NCBI RefSeq assembly: GCF_003473485.1
Contig: NC_053046.1
Location: forward strand, 1,932,001-1,996,000
From: Medicago truncatula
Lineage: Eukaryota > Streptophyta > Magnoliopsida > Fabales > Fabaceae
Direction of reading: 5' to 3'
DNA: 64,000 nt
How positions within the stretch are numbered: position 1 is the first letter of the stretch; each line of letters begins with the position of its first letter. Both the position numbers and the translations under genes were made by a program. The notes below the pieces were generated by a model, which was not told the DNA's origin, made no database searches, and saw only the letters and a program-made list of their open reading frames with translations. Shown here in pieces: positions 1-11,484 of this stretch.

Positions 1-787
1 AAGTACTGACCTTTTTATAAAAAAAAAAATATTCCCTTATAATTTTTACATGTTTGTATATATTTTCAACACAACTTTTTTTATGAGTTCCTTAGATGCT
101 CTTAGGGAATTGTTATCTATACCCATATTAGAAATAGTTTTGAATTTGTACCTAAAAAAAGAAATAGTTTTGAATTGAGAGTTGTTTGTCACATTTAATG
201 CGGAAACAAAACCATGCACTCCTCTGACATATCGGATGTTGAGTGGTGGTCGAATCTGATCGTTTGAAGTAATAAATCATTATCGGCTGCTTTATTGAAC
301 TTTGTTGTTGGTAATGAAAAATTGATGGTGTTGTTGATTTTTCGTTGGGTATTTTGATATATTTTTATTTTTCTTTTAGGTGTAATCCCCTATTTATATA
401 TAATACTCCCTCCGTCTCACAATACAGGATACAGTTGACCTTATTACACATGCCAATGCATAATTTTGACCTTAAATATCTTGAATAATATATTAGAAAA
501 AATTATGAAAATTTGATATTTTGAAAATATTCATCGAGACGAATCTAAAGACATCTTATATGATATTATTTATCTTTGTATACTAGTAAAAAAATATGAT
601 TAAAGTAAATTATGTTAAAATTGCACATTTTTAAATTGGTGATCTATTGCAGTGTATATTTTGCCATAAAAAAAAAGACCATTGCTTTTCTGACATCAAA
701 AAATTCATATTGACACATGGAAATGACCAAATTACCCCAGCGGTAATTAATTGAACCAACCAAAGTCCTTTCTTCATAAAACTAAAA
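1..787. other. Intergenic, AT-rich, no gene seen
   Basis: No ORF with family character is visible on either strand. A stretch starting near 406 (CTCCCTCCGTCTCACAATA) resembles one end of a Stowaway-type MITE, but I could not find the matching far end, so it is probably truncated. The rest is A/T-rich simple sequence. Confidence 0.5.
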
Positions 788-1430
788 GGGTAATGCTATC
801 CAGTGCCCCTGGGGCACTGGTTAAGGAACAATAAAATTAATTAGTTCCATTTAATTTACTTTAATTAAAGGGAAAAATTGGTCAACTTAATTAAAATAGG
901 AATGGTTGTATTCAATACTCATTAAACTCCATCAATATGATTTTGTATTTCATACTTTAATTGGATATGTTATATCTTTGTAATTGCAAATTTATTTTGG
1001 ACTATATAATGTTTGTCTTATTTTAATTATTTCTACAACTTTTAATTTAAAAAAAAACAATAGTTTTTTTCATCGAAAAAAAATCATAGAAAAAAATTGG
1101 GTTGAGTATAGGATTTTTAGTGAATTGGCTTGCAAGAAAAAATGATTAAAAAAAATTACAGAAAAAAAAAACTCGGTTGGAGTAAAATTCACAAGAAGAG
1201 AAAAAATTGTTAAGATATGAAAGGAAGCAAGGGGACTAAAAAAAAAAAATCTAAAAAGTTCACAAGAATAACAAATGAAAGGAAGTGTATCTTTAAGAGT
1301 ATTAAATGCAGTGTTTTCTTATTTTAATTATGTTGATAAACTTTTCACTTTAATTGAATGAAATTAAATGAGACACATTAATATTATTGTTCCTTAACCA
1401 GTGCCCCGGGGGCACCGGTTAGCAACACCC
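788..1430. mobile_element. Mutator-type non-autonomous TIR element, 643 bp
   Basis: The ends are inverted copies: GGGTAATGCTATCCAGTGCC on the left and the complement of GGGTGTTGCTAACCGGTGCC on the right. The similarity runs on through a small internal palindrome (CAGTGCCCCTGGGGCACTG). The element is flanked by a perfect 9-bp direct repeat AAACTAAAA (779-787 and 1431-1439), the duplication length typical of the Mutator superfamily. The interior is A/T-rich with no coding capacity. Degenerate relatives of the same terminal motif occur near 2491, 5604 and 6430. Confidence 0.85.
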
Positions 1431-1440
1431 AAACTAAAAA

Positions 1441-1568
1441 ACAACGATTATAAAGAACTCAACAGCAGTTTCCTTTTTATTAATTAATTTGTTTGTGTAA
1501 AACAAAGATTATAAAGAACTCAGCAGCAACAGTTTCCTTTTTATTATTTAATTTGTTTGTGTAAAACA
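1441..1568. repeat. Tandem duplication, about 62-bp unit, two copies
   Basis: The segment ATTATAAAGAACTCAACAGC through GTTTGTGTAAAACAAA is present twice in a row with a few changes and a small CAA insertion in the second copy. It lies directly right of the Mutator-type element at 788-1430. No function is evident. Confidence 0.7.
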
Positions 1569-3184
1569 AAAACAAATTATTTAGTTAATAAAAGAAGAAG
1601 AGGAAGAACCCAAAAGAAATTCAAAATGGCTCGAAACTCAAAACTCAAAGATGGATCTGCTTTCAACTTAATTTTTCAGTCCAGAAGAAGAGGAAAAAGA
1701 TGGATCTGCTTAGGAAAATTTACACGCTTAAAAGAAAAGAAGAACCCAGATTTTAATTTTTGGAGAAAACTACTTGGTTTGATAACATGTTTATGCTTTT
1801 CTAGTTTAGATGAACTGAGAAAGAACCACTGGAAGAAGAATATGTTTATGCTTTAAACCATGACAGTATGTGAAGAAAGGAATTCAGCTGTAGTTAACTA
1901 ACTGCCGCCACCGGTTATTTGAACGGTAATGAACTATCGTTAGGGATATTTTAGTATTTTATTTGTTTTATTAAAAAGTTTTTTATGTTAAAAAAGCAAT
2001 TTTAAAAAAAAAAAAACCAATCATGGACTCGTATCAAATCAAACCGTCCAAATAAAGTTTGACTCGAAAAGGGTAAGGTCCAAAGTCTGGACTCGATGAA
2101 ACCAGGCAGGCAATTAATGAGAAACAAAATGTCCTTCTCCTTCCACTTGTTTTGAACACCATTCTTACTCGTACTTTCTTTGTCTTAAAACAAACAAATG
2201 TCAAAACAAACAGGCAGGCAGAAGAAGACAAATTTTAACTTTTTGGGGTCCAATCCAAGTTCACACTGAATCTAACTTTACATATTTATTGATCAAGTTT
2301 GAAGTCTAAACTGAACTCGTCAACCATTCTCAAGTGGGAGGAAGCATGACTCTCAATCAACTCTTGAAAGTTAAGAACTTAAGATGGTAGTGACACAACA
2401 CCCAATTTGCCTACATTTTTTTTACCCAATATTATGTAAGTTTTATGGTTCAAATCTCGACCACCACAAAACAAACATATTTAAGAGTCTTGTTAACCCG
2501 TGCCCCTGGGGTATTGGTTAAGAAATCTATGAATAGAAATTTTGTCTTAGAAATATAAGGTGTTACTTTTGACCAAATAATGATGACATCATTTTTTTGT
2601 GAAAACTTTCTTCTTTTGGATACTTAACCAATGTCGTACGGTATCCATTGCGTATCATGCACCGATATCTGCATGATACTTCCCGATACGTATTGGGAGA
2701 GTATCCGAAGATTAAATTTCATTTAAAAAAAAAAAATTATTCGATACCTATCAGGAGAGTATCCGAAGATTAAATTTTAATTTTATTTTTTAAATATAGT
2801 GCTTCTTTTTTGGATCGATATAATATTAACACTAACAATGATCCTTTTGGATATAGTATATCACTGATGATGCTCTTTTTGGGATATATTTTGCATGTAA
2901 TATACTAATCATCACTCTCTTAATCGTCAATATTATTTATATTTATGTTGATGTGCTACGAGCCTATGACTGGTTTCTTGTGTTTGTTAATATATTTGCA
3001 TATTAAAAAAATGGTTATAATTATATTGTACCATTAATTATATTTTTTTTATTAACGTATCTCAGCCGTATCGTATCTTGATTTTTGAAATTTTTTTCCG
3101 TATCGACGTATCGGTGTAGTATCGTATCTTGTATTCGACCTTCATAGTTGTTTAGCATTCTCATATATATATATATATATATAA
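1569..3184. other. Intergenic with degraded repeats, no gene
   Basis: A basic-looking 99-codon ORF near 1557 begins at TTG and has no recognisable domain; I treat it as chance. Near 2491-2525 there is a single degenerate copy of the TIR seen at 788. Around 2625-3140 there are repeated CGTATCG-type motifs and two copies of GAGAGTATCCGAAGATTAAA, suggesting a decayed MITE. A short AT microsatellite lies at about 3163-3183. Confidence 0.5.
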
Positions 3185-3467
3185 TCCTAGAACACACCTA
3201 CTAGTTTTTATGTGGGAGTGTTTTAGCAAGCTACACCTTAAGGTGTATTTAACCACTTTTTAGTTATTCACTTGCTAAAATACTTCTTTTAAAAACTAAG
3301 TGGGTGTATCCGAGCAAATGCCTATAGGATTTGCTAGAACACACTCACTTATTTTTGTTAGAAGATGTGTTATAACAATATACACCTTAAGGTGTATTTA
3401 TTAATTTTTTAGTTATAACTTGCTAAAACACTCCCACATAAAAACTAGTAGGTGTGTTCTAGCAAAT

Positions 3468-3470
<3 letters not shown>
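3185..3470. mobile_element. MITE-like near-palindromic element, copy 1
   Basis: Both ends carry inverted copies of AACACACCTACTAGTTTTTA, followed by TGTGGGAGTGTTTTAGCAAG. Inside are two copies of the perfect 16-bp palindrome TACACCTTAAGGTGTA (3232-3247 and 3381-3396). The whole unit folds back on itself. A second copy in the same arrangement lies at 33158-33405. Target-site duplications are not clear because (TA)n sequence borders the element. No coding capacity. Confidence 0.7.
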
Positions 3471-3508
<38 letters not shown>

Positions 3509-5603
3509 GTATCATATTCTAATTCTAATGGCAGCACGTGCGTTTTAACCTAGAGTCATCCCACAATAAAGTAGTCTATAGAAAGTGTGGAGCACGGTAT
3601 ATGACAAATTCAATGCAAGAACAAAACGGTGAGTAAACTTTTTTTTTTTTTTGGTAACCAACGGTGAGTAAACTAACATAAAATGATTTCTTCTTCTTTC
3701 GAAAAAGATGAATAAAAAAAGTTATATATGTATTTCCATTCTTTAACTTTCGATTTTACCCACCGTAAACTTGGTTGGTAACTACGTTGCATTATATATA
3801 AGAAAGTTGGAATTCGAATTATAGGTTCCTTATTTTTTTTCTTTATTAAATTTTAGATTCTTCACTTATTCATTTGAAGTAAATTTATAATCATTAAAAT
3901 TATGTAAGATGAAACATAGATATTCGAGTTATTTTGAATCTAACAGGGTGTTAAAAAAATTTGAGTGGGAACTTTCCATCTCATTGTGCTTAACTCAACT
4001 TGGAAACTAATTTTTGTCATAGATTTAAAAATCAGACTGGACTGATCGATCGAACCAACCAAAATCGACGAACCGCGGGTTATAGCGAACCGGGCGGGTC
4101 AAAGCATGAGTTGATAAATATTTTTTTATAAAAATTGAAAACTGTAATTAAACTATATATTTTTCGTTATAACATAAAAAAATAAAAATAAAAAAATAAA
4201 TAAAAAAACTTATTTGAATGTGTAATATTACATTGTAATTGACTAAATTTAGAATTTGAAAAACAAACATTAGAAGTTATGTTAATTAGTGTAATATTTA
4301 ACAAAAAATTAGGTGTCATGTTTTTTTTAAAAAAAAATATATTAAATGATCGGATCATATGATTCAACTATTGATCCTGTGGTTCAACCAATGATACAGT
4401 GACCTTATCAGGCTAATACCGATCCAGTTTTTAAAACTATGATCTTTACTGTAGCAAGGTGAGATATCTGATTCACATAAAAACAATTTTATTTTTTATT
4501 AACACTTCATTTTTAAGAGAAAAAAGACTTTAACAACCATAATTTAATAAAAAAAAGTAAGTAAAGTCTAAATAAAAACGATTAAATTTAGAAATCACAT
4601 AAAATACAATCCACATACACGCTGAAGACTCTAAGAGCATCCACAATAGTAGTAAACTAACAAGGATTTCTTAAATAGATTTCCCGTGTACACATTTATT
4701 TATAATTTTTTAATAAAAGTACTTATTAATGATCCAACGACTCCAATGATATTACACAAATATGAACTCAATGGAGGGTTCTTAAATAGGTCACACTATG
4801 TACATATGTATTGTGTCATTTATGGGTGCATTTAAAAAAAATTAAAGATAGCTATAATAACATGAATTTGAAAAGTGAAATCAACTTATACATATTTTAT
4901 TTTTTATTTTGATTGTGAGACATGTTAGCTAAGGATAGAAAGTCCTTATATAGTGTGGATAACTAATACGTAGATATTTTTTTCTTCCTTCAATAAAAGC
5001 CTTTAATAGATTGAGGTTCTTGTTAAATAAAAAACTCTCAGTTGGAGATGCTCTAAGTTTAGGGTTAGAATCATCTCCATTTATTAGTCTCTCCATTTCT
5101 ATCATTCTGAGAGATAACAATACAGAAAATTTGAAAATAATTAGTAGTGATGCTACCCACTATATACTTTTTTGTATCTACCTTTCGAGTTAAGGTCCTC
5201 TCGATTTAAAATCTTTTCCATTTCTATTACTTTGAGAGATAAAAAACAAAAAAATCTTAAAAATAATTAATGACGATGAAATCTATTTAATGAAGATGAT
5301 CTCTATTTTTATAAAGAGTAATGGTAACAACACTCTTTTTTGAACATCATCTCTAATACTCATTATCTTATTGGTTTAAATCATTGTAAAACTACACTTT
5401 AAAAATTGAACTCACACAAAGTGGTGTGACATACATTCTTTGCATCTAATAAAAAAGAAAGTGGTAGGTAGAGTATTGAAAAGTGAATGTTGCTGGCATT
5501 TTTCTTTTATAAATGAGGATAATCTCAACTTATATCTCTTACGAAATGATATTATTCATTTGTTTTAGACAAATGGAGATATCTTTACTTTATGTTCAGA
5601 GAA
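3471..5603. other. Intergenic, (TA)n tract then no recognisable feature
   Basis: A (TA)n microsatellite occupies about 3471-3506. Beyond it I see A/T-rich sequence with only short chance ORFs on both strands, none with family character, and no RNA gene. Confidence 0.5.
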
Positions 5604-6445
5604 ATGTTAACCGGTACCCCGAACACTAATTAAGAAGCAAATATAGCATGTATTGCATTAAGAATTGTGTTGTCAATCCCTTAAAAGTCAATAAAGTGTA
5701 TTTTTCAATTTAGGCTGTGTTTGGTAACACAAAAAAGCTAGCTTATAGCTTGTTGGACTAGCTTATAAGCTTGCTTTGATAAAATGAGACGTGTTTGGTA
5801 AAAAGCTTTTCTCACTAGCTTTTTAAGAAGCTAATTCAAGTAGCTTTTTATACTTTCTTCCCATTTTAACCTTCTTAATTTTAATTTATTTTATTATAAT
5901 AATAAAAAACTACCCAATATCTTCTTAAACTAACCACGTTAACCATGTATGGCTTTTTAAATTTTCTTGTCCACTTTTTTGTTTTTTTTTTTACTTTGCT
6001 CATAATTCATATAATATATAATTTTATATAAAATTTATAATAAATAGTGAAACAAGTTTAGTTAAATAAAATTCATAAAAATAAAATAAAAATTGTTAAA
6101 TAAAAAAATTCGATTGAATTCATAAATACATTTATTATTTTGGAGATGAAAATAATTTGAAATATATTTAAATATTTAAAAATAAATATGTTAAGTGATA
6201 AAAATTATATATATGATATTAAACAAGCATGTCCTTTTATGTCATTTTATATTTATAATCACTTCAACAACTAATTTTACCAATCACTTTTAATTTTAAT
6301 CAGCTAACTTTTCAGCTATAAGCTATCAGCTATAAGCTAGCTTTTCAGCCATCAGCTATAAGCTAGTTTATAGTTTTTTTTTTATCAAACACACCCTTAA
6401 TAATTTTTTTGTTTCGTTAACTAATGTCTTGCGGGCACCCGTTAA
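5604..6445. mobile_element. Decayed TIR element hosting a nested MITE
   Basis: The ends (GTTAACCGGTACCCCGAACA on the left, GCGGGCACCCGTTAAAA on the right) are degenerate inverted versions of the terminus of the 788-1430 element. Most of the interior is taken up by a younger nested MITE at 5713-6396. Boundaries are approximate and I did not find a convincing duplication for the outer element. Confidence 0.4.
5713..6396. mobile_element. Harbinger/Tourist-type MITE, 684 bp, TTA duplication
   Basis: The termini are GGCTGTGTTTGGTAA and the complement of GGGTGTGTTTGATAA, flanked on both sides by TTA (5710-5712 and 6397-6399). Subterminal blocks rich in AGCTTATAGCT-like palindromes occur near both ends. 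A TTA/TAA duplication with this terminal style is typical of Tourist-like MITEs. No transposase is encoded. Confidence 0.8.
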
Positions 6446-7641
6446 AAAAAAAAAAACTTCAGTTCATTGCGTCACTCGTGACATATTACGACATATCTAT
6501 ACCCACGCGCAATACTATTACACCGATACATTTACACCATAACATCTGGGCTTTGTAAAGGTTGAGAATTGAGATCTGTCTAATAAACCATCCACGATTT
6601 CGTTTCAACGTGTGTAACCTTCACGCCCTAGGAATGCGCGTGGGATTTTAGAACCTAATAAGCACCGAAATGGAAATAGTTCTTTCTTAGCCACGTTTTG
6701 AAAAGAAACAAAGTCTTTATTAACTTCTTTCTTCTTTCAATCAAGTTGGGATGGATCATGGACCAACCAAAGATACATACATACATGTACTATGACCTGC
6801 CAGGCTGACATGGAATTGGTAATCACTTGATCATGAGTTGAGTTGGTCCCTGCTCATTTATTTCCTGTTCCAACTTGTAACACATTATTTAATTTAATTT
6901 AATGTGTAACACAACCTTCATTAATACCATCTATCCACAATTTTGTCAAGAGTCAAGACTACTGCACTCTTCTTATGAAATGTCAATTTTTTACAAAAAT
7001 GTTAATTTACTCCATCCGATCTCAATTATAAATAATAAAAATATTTTATTTATGATCTTTTATTTGAGAGAATAAAAATATTTTATTTATGATCTTAAAT
7101 ATAAACAAATACTAATTACTTTTATATAATTTAATGTTATGATTCCTCGAGCACCCTTCAATTAATTTATATTTTATTTTTTAATAAGTTTTATTCTCAT
7201 GAAACAAATTTCTACAAGGAATAATTTGAAAAATCTAAACAATAATTATCTTTTTTATTATATTAAGAAAATTAAATGGCCCTATTTTTTTGGGCTTAAG
7301 TAATCTTGTGTCTAAAAATTTACTTTTAAGTGAATAAGTATGGTGTTGGAGTTGAACCCCGACCTTATCTTGTTCATACCAATTGAATTAAGTTCACGGA
7401 AACGCAATAATTATTTTTTGAAAGGGCGAAAAATTCATTTTTGTTGCTTATAGATGAGGGTGAAGAGGTGACTCTTTTTCATACAAAGTTCGTGAATCAT
7501 AAACTCTTTATTCTCCATTTAATAAAAACCATTTATAATTACTTTGACCATTGAAAATTTTGACTTTATTTTTATGGTCCATCCCATCCCTCCCTCTAAT
7601 TGGCTAGCCTAAAACCCCTTTGACTCTGTAAATCTTCAACC
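6446..7641. other. Intergenic / upstream region of the ERF gene
   Basis: No gene is visible. Around 7010-7090 a short unit containing AAAATATTTTATTTATGATC is repeated twice beside CTCCATCCGATCTCAATTAT, probably a MITE remnant. The last few hundred bases presumably hold the promoter of the downstream ERF gene. Confidence 0.4.
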
Positions 7642-7649
7642 TATATAAA
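7642..7649 (+). promoter_or_regulatory. TATA box of the ERF gene
   Basis: TATATAAA lies about 100 bp before the ATG at 7749, followed at the expected distance by a CT-rich stretch (CAACCTCTTCTCTCACAATC) likely to hold the transcription start. The position and sequence fit a plant TATA box; no experimental support. Confidence 0.6.
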
Positions 7650-7748
7650 GCACACCACTTCAACCTCTTCTCTCACAATCTACATCCGCGCTCAACGATA
7701 ACATATATCCATAAAATTTTCCTTGCTCTTTACAATTATACATTGCAG

Positions 7749-8237
7749 ATGAATTGGTCTACTTCAACAACAAGCACAAGTGATGACAGCAACAAGAAGT
7801 TTAAGGGAGTTAGGCGTAGAAAGTGGGGAAAATGGGTATCAGAGATTCGTGTTCCGGGAACTCAAGAACGTTTATGGTTGGGAACTTATGCTACACCGGA
7901 AGCTGCTGCAGTGGCACACGACGTTGCTTTTTATTGTTTAAAAAGACCTTCTACTTTGGACAAACTCAACTTTCCTGATATTTTGTCTTCTTATTGTATT
8001 CAACAAAGAGATAATTTGATGTCTCCTAGGTCTGTTCAAAAGGTTGCTTCAGATGTTGCTATGGATGTTGATGCACGAAACATTGCAAGTCAAGCAACAA
8101 CTTTGCCAGAAATGAATCATATGGATAATGTTGTTCCTGATGATGTTTTTTGGTGGGATGGTTTGGGTGATGATCAAGGAGTTTCTTGCAGTCAACAACA
8201 AGAGGATTTGAACATTTCCATTGAAGACTATCTATAA
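7749..8237 (+). CDS. ERF019: AP2/ERF-domain transcription factor, ERF019-like
   Basis: Intronless gene for a 162-residue protein. One AP2/ERF DNA-binding domain spans about residues 19-76, with the family landmarks KGVRRRKWGKWVSEIR and RLWLGTY and the AHDVAF helix. After the domain comes SPRSVQKVASDVAMDVDA, a block that I recall from the small DREB-like subgroup containing Arabidopsis ERF017, ORA47 and ERF019. The acidic C-terminus (DVFWWDGLGDD, ending EDYL) looks like an activation region. Such proteins act in the nucleus on DRE/GCC-type promoter elements in stress and jasmonate responses; the target here is not knowable from sequence. I chose the ATG at 7749; an in-frame TTG two codons earlier is not a plausible start. 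A TATA box lies about 100 bp upstream. Family assignment is firm; the exact orthologue is less so. Confidence 0.9.
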   Translation: MNWSTSTTSTSDDSNKKFKGVRRRKWGKWVSEIRVPGTQERLWLGTYATPEAAAVAHDVAFYCLKRPSTLDKLNFPDILSSYCIQQRDNLMSPRSVQKVASDVAMDVDARNIASQATTLPEMNHMDNVVPDDVFWWDGLGDDQGVSCSQQQEDLNISIEDYL

Positions 8238-9415
8238 TTTACAACACTCACACACCCTGCGCATGTGTTAAAATGTGGTGGTATATTATGTTTAGATTTA
8301 GATGTATACTTTAGTGGTTTACAAGTTACAACAAGTGGTTAGTGTTGAAATGTAATCAAGAAAAATGAAGAAAAAAAAGGACTATTTCACACTTAGATAC
8401 CATTTTTGTGTTGAGTGCGTGATACACATGTAAATGGCAAATTGACTTATATTTTGCAATTGGAATGTATGTACTATGTACACATTTCATTTTCTGAGTT
8501 AAGAGAGACCTGTCATTATTATTGTCAGAGGGGAAAAATCCCAATGAAGTTCACTTCGTACCGTGCCTTAACTACTGTTTACTGTCTCAGGAAAGCTCCA
8601 ATATAGAAAGAAAAGGACCAAACTAAAAGTTATCATTCGTACCATGTCAATTTACCATTTACAAAGACCTATCATTGTCATTTTCATGTTTTAAATAAAA
8701 AAACATTCAACTTACCATTCTTAACTCATCATTGTCACATAAAATGTAAAATGCTTTTATAGCCATATACATCAATAATAGCATTTGAATTGAATGTAAT
8801 CACAATCTCTTACACATGTGGATCCACTCCTTAAGAACCTTGCCAAAATATAATAACTTCTGGTGGACAAATTTGTACCTTTCATTTTCATTCCTCTTTT
8901 AGACCACTCAAAAAACTCATCCTAATGAGGAAATTGGCTCTCTGATAAATCAATCAAAAGTATCCTCACCAACTTGGTTTATTTGAATCTGTTATGAGAA
9001 TAATTTCTGCATGAAAAGCATAATTAATTTTGAGGTGTTAGTTTGCATGGAAACCTGTCCATCCAAGTACAAGTCTTCTAAAAGATGAGGTGTTGCTATT
9101 TTATATAGAAAAGTATGAAGTCAATAGTTGTTCATGAAAAAAATTGAAAGATTAAGGAGATGGTAATATGTATGGAAAGATCAATTTAGCAGTCTAATTC
9201 ATTTCTTTTTAGCAGGGCTATAGCAGAATAACAGTTCGTATATAAATTTACTCGTTAAACTCACTGGAAAAAGAAAGAAGATCAAGTTAGTCCAATTGAA
9301 GCTTTCTTCAAGCAAAGAAACAAATCTTACATGCATATCAAAAGTACTAACTTGAAATCCCAATATAACATTGAAGAACATTATTACATTCACTTTTATT
9401 TTCTTTTGAAATGTA
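8238..9415. other. Intergenic, no gene seen
   Basis: This holds the 3' region of the ERF gene and the 3' side of the convergent acyl-activating enzyme gene. The short ORFs here have no family character. No clear repeats or RNA genes. Confidence 0.5.
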
Positions 9416-11484
9416 TTACAATCGGCTTGTATTCTTTTTCTTAGACAAGCTTCCCATAGCCTTTGCCTTCTCCTTCAAAACATATTTTTGTGTCTTGCCG
9501 GTTGATGTCTTTGGCAGATCAGCAAACACGACAGTTTTTGGAGCCATAAAGCGAGGCAAACGCTTTTGACAGAATTGTATTATCTCTTCTTCCGTAGCAT
9601 TGTGCCCTTCCTTCAACTTCACAAACGCACAAGGTGTCTCTCCCCAATACTCATCAGGTCTCCCAACAACAGCTGCCTCAACAACTGCTGGATGACTATA
9701 AATAACACCTTCCAACTCAATTGTGCTAATGTTTTCTCCCCCGGATATGATAATATCCTTCGACCGATCCTTAAGTTCTATGTAACCGTCAGAATGCTTT
9801 ACTCCCAAGTCACCAGTCCTAAACCATCCACCTTTAAACGACTCTTGTGTTGCTTTTAAATCCTTTAGATATCCATTCATCACAGTGTTTCCCCTAAACA
9901 TCACCTCACCCATGGTTTTCGCATCAGCCGGTACACTCTTCATTGTGACAGGATCTTTTATGTCAAGTCCTTCCAGTCCAATATGTTGTACTCCTTGACG
10001 CGACTTCTTTTTCGCCTGCTCCTCTCGAGACAGGCTACTCCATTCTGGTTTCCATGTGCAAATTGATCCAGGACCATAAGTTTCTGTCAAACCATATGAA
10101 TGAACTAAATCAAATCCTAGTTCTTCCATCCTAAAAAATACGTCCGGTGGCGGTGGAGCACCACCTGTCATCACTACCACCTTCCTCGGAAGTGGCTTTC
10201 TGATATCAGGTGGTGCATTTATTAATGAGTTCAGAACTGTTGGTGCACCCCCCGTGTGTGTTACTTTGTGCTTAAAAATATTGTCAAATATCCCTTTAGC
10301 AGTTACATTTCTTTGGCAAACATTTGCGCCACCTTGAGCAGCAATACCCCAAGGAAGACACCATCCATTGCAATGAAACATGGGAACACACCATAAATAC
10401 ACCGGCATAGACTTCATCTCATTGAGAAGAATTGTAGCCAAAGAATTAAGATAAGCACCTCTGTGGCTATATACTACACCTTTAGGACTTGATGTTGTTC
10501 CAGAAGTGTAATTCAAAGAAATTGGATCCCATTCATCTTTTGGTCTTTTCACCTCAAAATCAAGTTTCCCTTCGGATATAAGATTCTCATAGATCAATGT
10601 TCCGGGAGAGACTGATGGATGTGCATCACCCTCCAAAATTAAGACCAAAAGTGGAAGCTTGGCCGTCGATTTAGACAATATTTCAAGTGCTCCCTTAGCA
10701 ATATCAAGTAATTCATGATCAACAAAAAGGATTTTTGCGTCGGAATGCTTTAACAGCAACGAAACCATCGATGAATCATGACGAGTATTCAAGGTACATA
10801 GAACAGCCCCTGACATTGGAACACCAAAATGCAACTCATACATTGCTGGAATATTGGGAGCCAACACAGCAACCTAAACAAATAAGTGCAAATTCACAAC
10901 AAGCACAAATTATCAACAAGAAATTTCAGACCAACTTATAATCATATTTCCTCTAAATACACAAATTATAATCATATTTACGTGTTCCATACAAAATTCT
11001 AACTAGCTGAAATTATAAAGCACAGACTCAGACATGGACACTAGACACTCGACACCAATAATTATTTGGAAAAAAAACATAATTTACTGTGACACATCTA
11101 GACATGCCTTCAATCAAAAGTGTAGGTGTTGCATAGCCCAAAATTAACAGAAAAACAAAAACAGGCTAGTACGATAAAGAAAATGAAATCTAATAAAAAA
11201 AAAAAAAAAAAAAAACCACTGGAATTATATAATCAAAGGAGAATTAAAGTATGTCGAATTTGAATTTCTTTAAAAAAGGAACGAACCACATGATGAGGAG
11301 AAACACCGAGTTGAGAAATGGAAGAAGCGAGTTTGATGCATCGTTGATGAGTTTGAGACCATGTGTAGGTGACATCGTTGTAGATGATGGAGACTTTGTT
11401 ACTGTAAACAATGGCTGAACGTTCCAAAAAGCTGATTGGAGTGAGAGGAACGTAGTTAGCGTTGCATTGGATAGTACCTTCCAT
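9416..11484 (-). CDS. AAE1: Peroxisomal acyl-activating enzyme, AAE1 type (copy 1)
   Basis: Two exons: 11287-11484 (66 codons, starting [16 protein letters not shown]) and 9416-10873, joined in phase 0 (donor GTG|GTTCGT, acceptor TTTAG|GTTGCT). The protein has 551 residues, close to Arabidopsis AAE1. It is an AMP-forming acyl-CoA synthetase: ATP activates a carboxylic acid to an acyl-adenylate, which is passed to CoA. Motifs: P-loop [10 protein letters not shown] (189-198), YGLTETYGP (326-334), TGDLG (about 419), [14 protein letters not shown] (435-448) and the C-terminal PKTSTGK with catalytic Lys526. It ends in Ser-Arg-Leu, a canonical PTS1, so it is probably imported into peroxisomes. The substrate is unknown; related enzymes use short or medium carboxylates. 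I start at the ATG at 11484 because the preceding in-frame codon is GTG. A paralogue lies at 27538-29760, on the other side of the cycloartenol synthase gene. Confidence 0.92.

Noticed and set aside
1557..1856. Basic 99-codon ORF
   Set aside because: It begins at TTG, is low in complexity (Lys/Arg-rich from A-rich DNA), and has no family signature or gene context.
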